From Paraburkholderia rhynchosiae (lineage in GTDB: Bacteria; Pseudomonadota; Gammaproteobacteria; Burkholderiales; Burkholderiaceae): a stretch of 64,000 bases of DNA. Location of the stretch: positions 338,839-402,838 of the forward strand of contig NZ_PNXY01000004.1 of NCBI RefSeq assembly GCF_002879865.1. Reading direction: 5' to 3'. Below are positions 55,092 to 63,715 of the stretch, piece by piece; the stretch's first letter is position 1; every line of letters starts with the position of its first letter. Both the position numbers and the translations under genes were made by a program. The notes under the pieces are model-generated. The model ran no database searches. It was given only the letters and a program-made list of their open reading frames with translations, and was not told where the DNA came from.

Positions 55092-55715
55092 ATGCTTCGA
55101 TTCGAGAACCTCAGCAAACGCTTTAGCGACCGCGTCGTCTTCCAGGGACTGCATCACGACTCTGCCTCAGGCTGCGTAGCGCTCAACGACGAGTCCGGCA
55201 GCGGCAAATCCACCTTGCTCGGCATTCTGGCCGGCGCGTTGGAGGCCGATGCGGGGGAAGTGTGGATCGGCGGACATTCGTTGCGCACCGCGCCCGCCGC
55301 CGCGAAATCGCTGATGACCTACGTGCCGGAGGACTGTATACCGTCGCCCGATTCAACCGGTCGCGAGTATTTGCAGCGCGTGGCTTCGGCCAGAAACGAC
55401 GTGGTCAGCGACACGACCCTGGTCCTCGCGGATCGTTTTGGCCTCACGCCGCATCTGGGAAAGCGCTTTGAACAGATGTCGTTCGGCACGCGCAAGAAGT
55501 TTTTTCTGACCTCGGCGGTGCTTGGGGAAACGAAGGTGCTGATCGCGGATGAACCCGTCGGCGGACTCGACGCCGCCGCGCGCGCCGTGCTGGTCGACCT
55601 GTTCAGGGCGCTCGCGCAAACGCGCACCGTGTTTTTCTCGAGCTACGACGAGGCATTCACCGACGCCTGCGCGGCCACACGCATCAGGTTCGCCGACCTC
55701 GCGCAGCGCGGCTGA
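55092..55715 (+). CDS. Orphan ABC-type ATPase with degenerate motifs
   Basis: Short ABC nucleotide-binding protein, 207 residues. The P-loop reads NDESGSGKST, where the usual first glycine is replaced by Asp; the signature is MSFGTRKKF, a variant known from some ABC-2 ATPases; Walker B is VLIADEP with GGLD after it. The H-loop position has Tyr (SSYDEAF) in place of His. No permease gene is adjacent. It may have weakened hydrolysis or a regulatory role, or be decaying. The start is not supported by a good ribosome site. Confidence 0.75.
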   Translation: MLRFENLSKRFSDRVVFQGLHHDSASGCVALNDESGSGKSTLLGILAGALEADAGEVWIGGHSLRTAPAAAKSLMTYVPEDCIPSPDSTGREYLQRVASARNDVVSDTTLVLADRFGLTPHLGKRFEQMSFGTRKKFFLTSAVLGETKVLIADEPVGGLDAAARAVLVDLFRALAQTRTVFFSSYDEAFTDACAATRIRFADLAQRG

Positions 55716-55752
55716 CGTCGATCGCACTGCGCGAGCATTCAACCACGCATAT

Positions 55753-56760
55753 TCAGATCGACACGCAGATCTTTCCGAAATGAGCGCCCGACGCTTCATG
55801 CCTGAACGCGTCGCCGAGCCTCGCGAGTTCGAACGTGCTGTCGATCACCGGTTTGATACCGGTCACTTCGAGCGCGCGGATCATATCGCGCTGATCCTGG
55901 CGGCTGCCGACGATCAAGCCTTGCAGCCGCTGCTGCCGCGCCATCAGCGCCGCCGTCGGCACGGGGCCTGCGCGTCCGGTCAGCACGCCGATCAGCGCGA
56001 TGTGGCCGCCGATCCGGCAAGCGGTGATTGACTGCGGCAACGTGCCCGGACCGCCGACTTCGATCACATGGTCGACGCCCCGCCCTCCGGTCAGCGACCG
56101 GACCTGTTTGCCCCACTCCGGATTGTCGCGATAGTTGATCGTATGGTCGGCACCGAATGCGCGCAGCTTCTCGAGCTTTGCATCCGATGAAGACGTGGCG
56201 ATCACCGAAGCGCCCATTGCTTTGGCAAGCTGCAAGCCAAAAATCGACACGCCGCCCGTGCCGAGCACGAGCACCGTGGCGCCCGCCTTTAACTGCCCGT
56301 CCACCACCAGCGCGCGCCATGCCGTGAGTCCCGCCGTGGTCAGCGTCGCGGCCTCGGCGTGGCTGTAGCCGCTCGGCGCATGCGTGAAGTAGTGGCTCGG
56401 CAGCACGACGACTTCGCGTGCATAGCCGTCCACGCCGTCGCCGGGGGTGGTTTTGAAGTCGCCGATTGCCGGCGGGCCGTTTTCCCAGGACGGGAAGAAA
56501 CACGACACCACGTTATCGCCGGCCTTGAATTCGGTGACGCCTTCGCCGACCGCTTCGACGACGCCCGCGCCGTCCGCCATCGGAATGCGCCCAGCATCGG
56601 CGGGTAACACGCCGCTTACAACGCCATAGTCGTGAAAGTTCAACGAACTCGCGTGGATACGAACCCGGATGTGACCCGCCGCGGGCTGGCCGGGATCGTC
56701 GATATCGACCACCTGAAGACTGTCGACGGTGGCAGGCGTTCCTATCTTGACGGCTTTCAT
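55753..56760 (-). CDS. Zinc-independent MDR oxidoreductase (quinone reductase/alcohol dehydrogenase-like)
   Basis: Medium-chain dehydrogenase/reductase, 335 residues. Cofactor motif GTGGVSIFG in the Rossmann domain, and the opening MKAVKIG and SSLNFHDYGVVSG are typical. The catalytic zinc ligands of true alcohol dehydrogenases are missing: the usual GHE segment reads MADGAG. It is therefore better viewed as a quinone-oxidoreductase-type reductase. ATG 56760 is chosen because family members start there. Standalone gene; substrate unknown. Confidence 0.88.
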   Translation of the reverse strand: MKAVKIGTPATVDSLQVVDIDDPGQPAAGHIRVRIHASSLNFHDYGVVSGVLPADAGRIPMADGAGVVEAVGEGVTEFKAGDNVVSCFFPSWENGPPAIGDFKTTPGDGVDGYAREVVVLPSHYFTHAPSGYSHAEAATLTTAGLTAWRALVVDGQLKAGATVLVLGTGGVSIFGLQLAKAMGASVIATSSSDAKLEKLRAFGADHTINYRDNPEWGKQVRSLTGGRGVDHVIEVGGPGTLPQSITACRIGGHIALIGVLTGRAGPVPTAALMARQQRLQGLIVGSRQDQRDMIRALEVTGIKPVIDSTFELARLGDAFRHEASGAHFGKICVSI

Positions 56761-56880
56761 GTCTCGACTCCTCTGTGATGTGCTCGGGCGCTCGGCGCGC
56801 ATCGGGTCACAAGAGAATATCGCAAGCGGGTTGCGCATGTCGGCGAGTCACCCAGCGGCGCGTGCTGCTTGGCGCGGCAT

Positions 56881-57840
56881 TCAAGCCGCCTGGGCTTGCG
56901 CCTGCTGTTCGAGCCACAAGCGGCTGTCGGGAAACCAGAACGCGTCCGGTCGCGGCGGCGCGACGAGCTTCACGGGCAGCGCCGGGTTGAAGATGCGCGA
57001 CCACGCGGACAGGTAAGACGGCGTCTTCACGAGATAGCCGCAACGGGACAACAGCAGACTGGACACCAGCGCTTCACGACCGATCTCGAGCCCTGGAAAG
57101 CCGCTGAAATGAACCGGCGTTGCGCCGTTCGCGAGCAACCGCGCAGGCGCGACGCTCACCGGCTTGCTGAACGGCCACGCGGCGAAGTAATCCACAAACG
57201 CCTTTTCGTCGCTTGAGATAAAGACATCGGTCAGGTGCGGATTCTCAGCTAGCGTCGTTTCGACGTGACGGCAAAAGTCTTTCCATGCAACAGGAATGGC
57301 TTCGAGCGCCTTGTCCGTGCCCCGGAAATGCGCGCCAAGTGTGGACGTGCCGATATGAAGCTTCTCGCAGATCGCATCGACTTCGTGGACGATATGCTGC
57401 GCCGGCCGATAGTGCGCGAAGAAGAGTTCGCTCGCGCTGGCGAGTTCCAGCCGGTGCTCGTAACGTTGCCGAAAGCCCAACTGCACCAGGTCACGAACCG
57501 TCGATGTCCTGAGCTTGCGCGTGAGCGGCAACGCAGCCGAAGCGTGCACCGGTTCAAAAAACGCGGAGAACCAGTCGACCTTTCCATCGGCATCGCCATA
57601 CAGTCCCCCACGAGCGCTAATGCGCGGCGTCAGGCATTTCTCTTCGCAAAACATGAGGATGAACAACACCATCTGCATGACGGAGAAGAAACCCGAGTTC
57701 TCCTTGATTTCGATGGCGAAGATGCCCCGATTGAGGCGCTGCTTCGCGTGCAGCGAGATGCGGCGAGGCGTGGCGACGGAATACTTGAATCGCTCGCTTC
57801 GGCGAATCTGCTTTGCCCTGTCGACGACCTTTCTCAACAT
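56881..57840 (-). CDS. Fucosyltransferase-like protein (NodZ/O-FucT type)
   Basis: 319 residues. The recognisable part is IGTSTLGAHFRGTDK, with HxRGTDK at 171-177, the GDP-binding motif shared by NodZ, alpha-1,6-fucosyltransferases and protein O-fucosyltransferases. Later VFISSDEKAFVDYF is the usual second nucleotide-sugar motif. No signal or membrane segment, so a cytoplasmic glycosyltransferase. The gene follows a TPR-glycosyltransferase gene by 134 bases on the same strand, suggesting the two modify one glycan or protein. GDP-fucose as donor is inferred from the family. Confidence 0.65.
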   Translation of the reverse strand: MLRKVVDRAKQIRRSERFKYSVATPRRISLHAKQRLNRGIFAIEIKENSGFFSVMQMVLFILMFCEEKCLTPRISARGGLYGDADGKVDWFSAFFEPVHASAALPLTRKLRTSTVRDLVQLGFRQRYEHRLELASASELFFAHYRPAQHIVHEVDAICEKLHIGTSTLGAHFRGTDKALEAIPVAWKDFCRHVETTLAENPHLTDVFISSDEKAFVDYFAAWPFSKPVSVAPARLLANGATPVHFSGFPGLEIGREALVSSLLLSRCGYLVKTPSYLSAWSRIFNPALPVKLVAPPRPDAFWFPDSRLWLEQQAQAQAA

Positions 57841-57974
57841 GCCCCGCCCCTGTTGATCGGTGATTTGTCAAACGGCACGCGCCTACCAGGTGATGGAAAC
57901 GAGACAACGCGACAACGCCCGATCTTAGCACCCCAAATTTGGCAGTCAGTAAGTGCGGCTTGATGTTGAGTTAG

Positions 57975-59552
57975 CTAGCGCACAAACGAACGGTAAGTTC
58001 TGCCCGGCTCATAGCGCTGCTTCAGTTCGGCCGCGACGCGCTCGATCACTTCGTCCCAATTGCCTCGTTGCGATTGCCCGAAAATGCGCACGCTCCGATA
58101 CCACGGACTGTCGTCGCGATTGTGCAGCCACCGCCAGCAACCGGCGAAACGATTGAGCAACCAGACCGGCTTGCCCATGGCCGCTGCAAGGTGCGCGACC
58201 GACGTATCGACCGAAACCACGAGGTCGAGATTGTCGATGATCGCGGCAGTGTCCGCGAAGTCCGACACGTGGTCCATCCAGTCGATGAGATACGCTTTTG
58301 TCGCGGCGCTCGGGCGCTTCGCAAGGTCGTCGGTCTTTTGCAAGCTGATCCAGCGAACGTGCGACGACGAGAACAATGGCGCGAGTTGCGCCGATGTCAG
58401 ACTGCGCGCGCGGTCTTCGGTCGTCCCGGAATGGCCGCCGGCCCACACGACGCCGACGCGCGGCAAGTCTCGTTGACACAACGCGTCGAGTTTCGCGCGC
58501 CACTCGAGAGCGCGCTGCGGGTCCGCGCTCAGATATGTCGCCGCGGGAATGTTGTCGAGCCGCGTACCGAATGCCATGGGCAGCGACATCAATGGGCATT
58601 GCCAGTCCCACTCTTTGACATTCGGCATGACATCCTCAAGCATGACGAGACCTGGCCAGTGCGCGCACAACGACTCTTCATAAAGACGCCGCAACGGCGG
58701 CGGGCAGATATAGCCCACCTGGGCAAAACGTTCGAGCGCGAGTGGCAGATAACGGACGAATTGCAGACTGTCGCCGTGGCCCTGCTCTGGCAGAACCAGC
58801 AGACGCGCGCCGCGTTCGGGCACGCCATGCGCGCCGCCCACCACGTCCGGACGCTCGCCCTTCCATTGCGGCAATGCTAGTTGCGGCCGCTCCGATGCCG
58901 GCTGCCCGTTCGCATCGACGAAATTGGCCCAGCGGTCTTCAAAGTACGGCCACGCTTCTTCATAGCAGCCCGCTGCCAGCAGAACCTGACTGAGACTCGC
59001 GCGCGCGCCGCGATTCGACGGGTCGAGCGCCATGGCTTGCCTGAGATGCTGCTCGGCTTCGCTCAACGAGCCCAGGCCTTTCACGACGACTCCCAGGTTC
59101 GCGTGCGCCTGCGCATAATCCGGCTTGAGTTCGATCAACCGGCGATAAACGGCCGCCGCCTCGTCGGCGCGCCCTTGCAATTGCAGCGCTACGCCAAAGT
59201 AATAGTGAAGCGCAAGCGAATCAGGCTGATGCACGAGCCCCGCCCTGGCAGTCTGCACAACGCTGGCAAACGTGCGCAGCTTGACCTGGATGAAGCACAG
59301 CATGTCGAAGAACGGCGGCTGCGGTTGAACTTCGATGGCTCGCTCAATCCAGCGTTGCGCCAGTGGCAGTTGGCCCGACGCGAGCGCCACCAACCCGCGC
59401 GAGTACAGCGCGCCCGCGTGAGCCGAATCATGGACAATGATTCGATCGAGGAGCGCCTGGGCCGTGTCGAAGCGCCCTGCCAGGCGTGCCTCTTCCGCCT
59501 CGTTGAACCAGAGCGAAATGGCCTGGGATGACACCGGGGATTGGCTTTGCAT
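57975..59552 (-). CDS. TPR protein with C-terminal glycosyltransferase domain
   Basis: 525 residues. The N-terminal 220 residues hold about five tetratricopeptide repeats (for example LALHYYFGVALQLQGRADEA and AQAHANLGVVVKGLGSLSEA). The C-terminal part resembles glycosyltransferase family 9/41-type domains: GVVWAGGHSGTTED, then LDLVVSVDTSVAHLAAAMG. TPR-linked transferases often glycosylate proteins or build surface glycans. ATG 59552 is chosen; the frame continues upstream without support. Cytoplasmic. Likely transcribed together with the fucosyltransferase-like gene. Confidence 0.8.
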   Translation of the reverse strand: MQSQSPVSSQAISLWFNEAEEARLAGRFDTAQALLDRIIVHDSAHAGALYSRGLVALASGQLPLAQRWIERAIEVQPQPPFFDMLCFIQVKLRTFASVVQTARAGLVHQPDSLALHYYFGVALQLQGRADEAAAVYRRLIELKPDYAQAHANLGVVVKGLGSLSEAEQHLRQAMALDPSNRGARASLSQVLLAAGCYEEAWPYFEDRWANFVDANGQPASERPQLALPQWKGERPDVVGGAHGVPERGARLLVLPEQGHGDSLQFVRYLPLALERFAQVGYICPPPLRRLYEESLCAHWPGLVMLEDVMPNVKEWDWQCPLMSLPMAFGTRLDNIPAATYLSADPQRALEWRAKLDALCQRDLPRVGVVWAGGHSGTTEDRARSLTSAQLAPLFSSSHVRWISLQKTDDLAKRPSAATKAYLIDWMDHVSDFADTAAIIDNLDLVVSVDTSVAHLAAAMGKPVWLLNRFAGCWRWLHNRDDSPWYRSVRIFGQSQRGNWDEVIERVAAELKQRYEPGRTYRSFVR

Positions 59553-59797
59553 GATCGCGGGAATGACTCTGCGTTGATGAACCGTGGGGTTTGGGTCGGC
59601 GCAGGCTGAGCATGCCGTCCCGCGCGTTATTGCGCGTCGATTATCAATGGCGTGCGCGGGCACTTATGTAGGACCGTTCCGAATCGCGGACGCACATTGA
59701 CGTCAGCAGTAAAAGTAAAAACACTCGCGTACAGACTTGACCTTACCGCCGTGGGAAGGTCCAGGATTCACTTGAGATTTGTCTCAGGAGATAGCAA

Positions 59798-59995
59798 ATG
59801 GAATTAGTCGTTCCGGATATGACTTGCGGTGGATGCGCCAATGCAATCGCTCGCGCGGTCGCCGGTCTCGATCCCGTTGCGACGCTCGACATCGATGTGT
59901 CCATCAAGATCGTGAAAATAGCGTCGACGCTGCCGCCGACGCGGTTGATCGAGGCGATCGAGGCGGCGGGCTTCCATCCGTCGGTGAGAAACTGA
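59798..59995 (+). CDS. Heavy-metal-associated (HMA) domain copper chaperone-like protein
   Basis: 65-residue ferredoxin-like HMA protein. The metal site MTCGGCAN (CxxC) lies in loop 1, and the C-terminal helix LIEAIEAAGFHP is typical of CopZ-type chaperones. AGGAGA lies seven bases before the ATG. It is followed 44 bases later by an exported DUF305 protein rich in Met and His near its N-terminus, so the two probably handle copper together. No P-type ATPase is visible in the window. Confidence 0.88.
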   Translation: MELVVPDMTCGGCANAIARAVAGLDPVATLDIDVSIKIVKIASTLPPTRLIEAIEAAGFHPSVRN

Positions 59996-60039
59996 TGGCC
60001 TGGACGTCACTTAAAACAACTTTTTAACGGGAATTGACT

Positions 60040-60438
60040 ATGAAGAATCTTCGCGTCTTTCGTGCACTTTGCGTATTCAGCGGCGTGGCATTTGCCGTCG
60101 GGGCCACGCCGGTTCACGCGCAGCACACGGCGTCCATGCCCGGCATGGACATGTCCGCTTCAGCCGATGCGGGCTCGGGCGACTCGACGCAGGCATTCAA
60201 AGCCGCAGACGACAAAATGATGAAAAACATGAGCGCGCCGACCTACACCGGCGATGCGGACAAGGACTTCGTCGCGCATATGATCCCGCATCACCAGGGC
60301 GCAATCGACATGGCGCAGGTCGAACTCAAGTACGGCAAGGACCCCGAGTTGAAGCGCCTCGCCAAAAACATCATCAAGGCGCAGCACGACGAAATCGGCT
60401 TCATGCAGCGCTGGCAGGCGAAGCACGGGGCCAAGTGA
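60040..60438 (+). CDS. Exported DUF305 protein
   Basis: 132 residues with a Sec signal (FRALCVFSGVAFAVGATPVHAQ), then a Met/His/Asp stretch (HTASMPGMDMSA) and the DUF305 core with DFVAHMIPHHQGAIDMA and a C-terminal HDEIGFMQRWQ. The MxxHHxGAIDMA pattern suggests metal binding. Many relatives sit in copper-resistance loci, and an HMA chaperone gene precedes it. Periplasmic. The exact role is unproven. Confidence 0.87.
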   Translation: MKNLRVFRALCVFSGVAFAVGATPVHAQHTASMPGMDMSASADAGSGDSTQAFKAADDKMMKNMSAPTYTGDADKDFVAHMIPHHQGAIDMAQVELKYGKDPELKRLAKNIIKAQHDEIGFMQRWQAKHGAK

Positions 60439-60575
60439 CGCGCGGGCGGACCACGACTGGTGGCGTGGCGTGGCCGCAGTTCGCCCGCTTGAAATGACTG
60501 ATGAACGGCATGACAAACAGCTGACAAACGGGAAACTGCGGCCTTCGCTAGCTGACTACTCGATGACGCGTGCGA

Positions 60576-60695
60576 CTAGTGTTGAGTGACGCCCGGTCCC
60601 GGACCGGCTTCCATGTCGTCACTCGACGCTTCGTCCATGCCTGCCGCTCCATGCGGCGCGGCGTTCATGTCCGGCACCTGCGCCACGGGGGCCAT
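60576..60695 (-). CDS. Possible 39-residue ORF overlapping the 3' end of the next gene
   Basis: ATG 60695 has an ideal AGGAGG box with a 7-base gap, inside the coding sequence of 60665-61045 and in another frame (31-base overlap). The peptide (begins MAPVAQVPDMNAAPHGAAG, ends GPGPGVTQH) is rich in Ala, Gly, Asp and Met. It may be a separate, coupled small gene, or the true C-terminus of the upstream gene reached by a one-base frameshift in GAGAGAT. Confidence 0.35.
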   Translation of the reverse strand: MAPVAQVPDMNAAPHGAAGMDEASSDDMEAGPGPGVTQH

Positions 60696-61045
60696 CTCTC
60701 GGCCTCCTGAAGCAGGCGCGCCGCCCGGCTCGCCGTGATGCGCCGTTTGGCGATTCCTTTTGCATCCAGCGCGATCACCTGAAACAGTTCGCGGTCGCAA
60801 GCAAGCTCCTGCTGGTACTGCTCGCCGGTGCTGATGAGCAACTCGAGCATGCTCTGCTGCCGACGACGCTCGTCGCCCGTGACTGCAGGATTCCTACATA
60901 TCGTGGACGCAAGCGTAATCAGCGTATCCAGTTTGCTCATCTGGCGGTCACAGAGATGGAAAGCCGAGAGAGCAAGCTTTTCGTACTGGAGTGCGTCGAC
61001 GGGTGGGCGAGAATCGGATTGCGATTGTCTTTTGTTCTTACTCAT
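60665..61045 (-). CDS. Hypothetical helical protein, 126 residues
   Basis: Polar, mostly helical protein: basic N-terminus (SKNKRQSQSDSRPP), then long helices (YEKLALSAFHLCDRQMSKLD, RRRQQSMLELLISTGEQYQQ). No signal or membrane segment and no known domain recognised. The last ten residues (WPPWRRCRT) look out of character, and the alternative frame beyond them is open, so the 3' end may be frameshifted (see 60576-60695). Confidence 0.6.
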   Translation of the reverse strand: MSKNKRQSQSDSRPPVDALQYEKLALSAFHLCDRQMSKLDTLITLASTICRNPAVTGDERRRQQSMLELLISTGEQYQQELACDRELFQVIALDAKGIAKRRITASRAARLLQEAERWPPWRRCRT

Positions 61046-61358
61046 TGTGCGATATCCCTAAGACTTCAGTGGGTCGCCCGGGGCTCGGTTGGTGGTGGGT
61101 GAGCGGGCACGTAGCGGGGTTGACAGACCGGGATCGCAACGAACCGGCGAGCCTTGCGGCTCCCTCTCTACAGCCCGCCCATTGAAAAATAGACGTGCAG
61201 CAGTGAACGCACGACCCGCGTGAGCGGCTGTGCGGTTACGATCGCAGGCTGTCAAACCTGACCTTCAGGTGTTTTATGAGGGCGTGGAGATTATATGCCA
61301 GCGGGGCGGTTGGCTTCCAACTGAGTGAGCCAAATGCGAGGGGTGGTGGCACGGGACG
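61046..61358. other. Intergenic region up to the IS256 element
   Basis: 313 bases between the hypothetical gene and the insertion sequence. A small palindrome ACCTGA-CCT-TCAGGT (61256-61270) is followed by TTTT. No gene recognised. Confidence 0.45.
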
Positions 61359-62717
61359 TGTCAGAAATCTTGTGTGCTGAGGCCGGTTAGAAATCTCAGT
61401 TGATGGCGCTGGTGAACCGCTCGCCGAACAGAATGGCGAACTGATTCACTGCTTGCCGCCAGGTGATAGGCGGCATCTTCCAGTCCTTTTCGATGTTGCG
61501 CAAGGCCAGATACAGCAGTTTGCTGGCTGCCTCGTCGCTCGGGAAGTGGCCGCGGTTCTTGACGATCTTGCGCAACTGCATGTGCATGCTTTCGATCGCG
61601 TTTGTCGTATATACAATTCGACGTACCTCAGGCGGATAGGCGAAGAAGGGGATCACCTGTTCCCATTGGCGCTGCCACATCGCCGTGACGGTAGCGAATT
61701 TGCGGCCCCACTCGCTGCCCGCAAAGGCGTCGAGCGCCGCTGCCGCCGCCTCGGCGGTGGCGGCCTGGTAGATCGGCTTGATCGCGGCAGCCAGCGGCTT
61801 GCGGTCCTTCCAGCTCGCCAGATTCAGCGAATTGCGGATCAGATGGACGATGCAGGTCTGGATCTGGGCGGCCGGATAGACTGCCTCGATCGCTTCGGGG
61901 AAGCCGCGTAAGCCGTCAACCACCGCGATCAGGATGTCGTGCAAGCCGCGGTTCTTCAGTTCGTTGAAAACCTTCAGCCAGAACTTGGCGCCCTCGGTTT
62001 GCTCGATCCACAAGCCCAGCACTTCCTTGCGACCGTCGGCGCGGATGCCCAGCGCCAGATAGACCGCCTTGTTCCTGACCGTGCCTTCGTCGCGGATCTT
62101 CAGGCGCAGCGCGTCAAAGTACACGATCGGATACATGGCCTCGAGCGGGCGTTGCTGCCACTGCTCGACCTCAGCCATCACCTCGTCGGTGACCGTCGAA
62201 ATCAGATCGGGCGACACCTGCAGCCCGTACAACTGCAGCAAATGGCCCTGAATCTCGCGCACGCTCATGCCGCGCGCATACATGCTGATGACGTGGTCAT
62301 CGAAGCCCGGTAGCCGGCGTTGATACTTGCCGACCAACTGCGGCTCGAATGTCGCTTGCCGGTCGCGCGGAATATCCAGCATCAGTTCGCCATTGGGCGT
62401 CAGGACCGTCTTGGGGCTGGTGCCGTTGCGGTGGTTGCCGGACTTGCCTTGCTCGGTCTCGGCTTCCAGATGGTGGCTCAACTCGGCCGCGAGCATGCGC
62501 TCGGCCAGCCGTTTCTTGAGCTGGCCGGCCAGACCTGATTCGCCCAGGACCGACTCAGCATCCTTGCCCTGCACCTGGGCAAGCAATTGGTCGATCAGCT
62601 CATCGGGAAACAGCTTTGGTGCCTTCGGGTTCTTGTTCTTCTTTGTCACGGTTGCTTCGGTCATAGGACGTTATTTCCGTTATCGTCTCATGACCTCGGC
62701 ACACAGAAAATCTGACA
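61359..62717. mobile_element. IS256-family insertion sequence
   Basis: 1359-bp element with one transposase gene. Terminal inverted repeats of about 26 bp match at 20 positions: left 61359-61384 begins TGTCAGAAATCTTGTGTGC, right 62717-62692 (minus strand) begins TGTCAGATTTTCTGTGTGC. The eight flanking bases differ on the two sides (ACGGGACG left, GGCTGCTG right), so no target duplication is seen. The right end lies in an IS91-type transposase gene and the left end in unrelated sequence. Confidence 0.85.
61396..62664 (-). CDS. IS256-family transposase
   Basis: Full-length DDE transposase, 422 residues. The catalytic triad falls in PIVYFDALRLKI, AVVDGLRGFPEAI and the NAIESMH-containing region, as in other mutator-type transposases. 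Zn-like Cys and the helical insertion between the second Asp and Glu are present in the normal order. The reading frame is intact, so the element could be active. It occupies nearly the whole IS. Confidence 0.95.
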   Translation of the reverse strand: MTEATVTKKNKNPKAPKLFPDELIDQLLAQVQGKDAESVLGESGLAGQLKKRLAERMLAAELSHHLEAETEQGKSGNHRNGTSPKTVLTPNGELMLDIPRDRQATFEPQLVGKYQRRLPGFDDHVISMYARGMSVREIQGHLLQLYGLQVSPDLISTVTDEVMAEVEQWQQRPLEAMYPIVYFDALRLKIRDEGTVRNKAVYLALGIRADGRKEVLGLWIEQTEGAKFWLKVFNELKNRGLHDILIAVVDGLRGFPEAIEAVYPAAQIQTCIVHLIRNSLNLASWKDRKPLAAAIKPIYQAATAEAAAAALDAFAGSEWGRKFATVTAMWQRQWEQVIPFFAYPPEVRRIVYTTNAIESMHMQLRKIVKNRGHFPSDEAASKLLYLALRNIEKDWKMPPITWRQAVNQFAILFGERFTSAIN

Positions 62718-63621
62718 GGCTGCTGGTATCCGCACAGGTGTCATCGCTGGCGTCAGTGACTGCTGGGGCGTGCAGCAACGCACGTATGCTCGCGAGGTTC
62801 TGCCGTCGCACCGGATTGGCAAGCAGCCCATAGTGACGGATGCGATGAAACCCGCCTGGCAGCACGTGCAGCAGGAATCGACGCATGAACTCACCGGCCT
62901 CGAGCGTCATGGTCTTGTAGCGGGTGCGCCCCCTGGCGCGGTAATCCTTCCAGTGGAAGGTCACGCCCTGCTCATCGAGCGCGATAAGTCGCCGGTTGGA
63001 GATGGCCACGCGATGCGTATAGCGCGACAGATACGCGAGTACGGCCCCGGGTCCGGCGAACGGGCGCTTCGCATACACCACCCATTCACACGCGCGCAAC
63101 GGCGCGAGCCACCGGGCGAAGGTAGCCTGATCGGCAAGCGCGGCATACTCGCCGAAGAAGCGTAGCTGACCGCGACCATGCATTGCCGCGAGTTCTTCCA
63201 GGAAACGGCGCCGGAACAGGCGCGAGAGCACGCGCACCGGCAGGAAAAAGCCGGGCCGGCATGCGACCCACCGCTCGCCGTCAGGCGACAGGCCACCACC
63301 TGGGACGATGCCGTGCACGTGCGGATGGTGCGTCAGTGCCGAGCCCCACGTATGCAGCACCAGCGTCGCGCCGATCTGCGCGCCCAGATGCTTTGGATCG
63401 GCGGCAATGGTGCGCAGGGTTTCGGCGGCAACATCGAACAGCAGGCTGTAGAGCACCGCCTTGTTGTACCAGGCGATCGCGCTGATCGCGGCGGGCAGCG
63501 TAAAGACGACGTGGTAGTACTCGACCGGTAGCAGATCGGCCTGACGTGCCTCGAGCCACCGGTGCGCGGCGCTCGCCTGACACTTCGGGCAATGGCGGTT
63601 ACGGCAGGTAATGGAGTTCAC
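62680..63621 (-). pseudogene. IS91-family transposase, truncated at both ends
   Basis: Rolling-circle (HUH) transposase. Genuine sequence spans about 62718-63621. It begins inside the N-terminal zinc-finger motif (CRNRHCPKC), so roughly 70 residues are missing; it keeps the HUH motif (HHPHVHGIVPGGG) and the tyrosine segment YLSRYTHRVAI. At the 3' side the frame runs into the IS256 terminal repeat, and the last dozen residues come from the IS. The tyrosine and HUH motifs are intact, but without the zinc finger it is probably inactive. Confidence 0.88.
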
Positions 63622-63634
63622 TCCATTACCTGCC
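63603..63634. repeat. Perfect 32-bp palindrome at the IS91 truncation point
   Basis: GGCAGGTAATGGAGT (63603-63617) and its exact complement ACTCCATTACCTGCC (63620-63634), separated by TC. The left arm is the transposase coding sequence; the right arm is an inverted copy of it, after which the sequence diverges. It marks a rearrangement junction. Confidence 0.9.
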
Positions 63635-63677
63635 TTATGGGAAGTGTTTTCCTATGGGGAGAAGGCACGCCCTGAGC

Positions 63678-63708
63678 GGGCACGGAGCGAACTCCGCGCC
63701 CCTTTTTT
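63678..63708 (+). terminator. Rho-independent terminator
   Basis: GGGC-A-CGGAG (63678-63687) pairs with CTCCG-C-GCCC (63692-63701), loop CGAA, then a T run (63703-63708). It points along the plus strand between the two mobile-element genes. Confidence 0.7.
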
Positions 63709-63715
63709 CTCTCCA

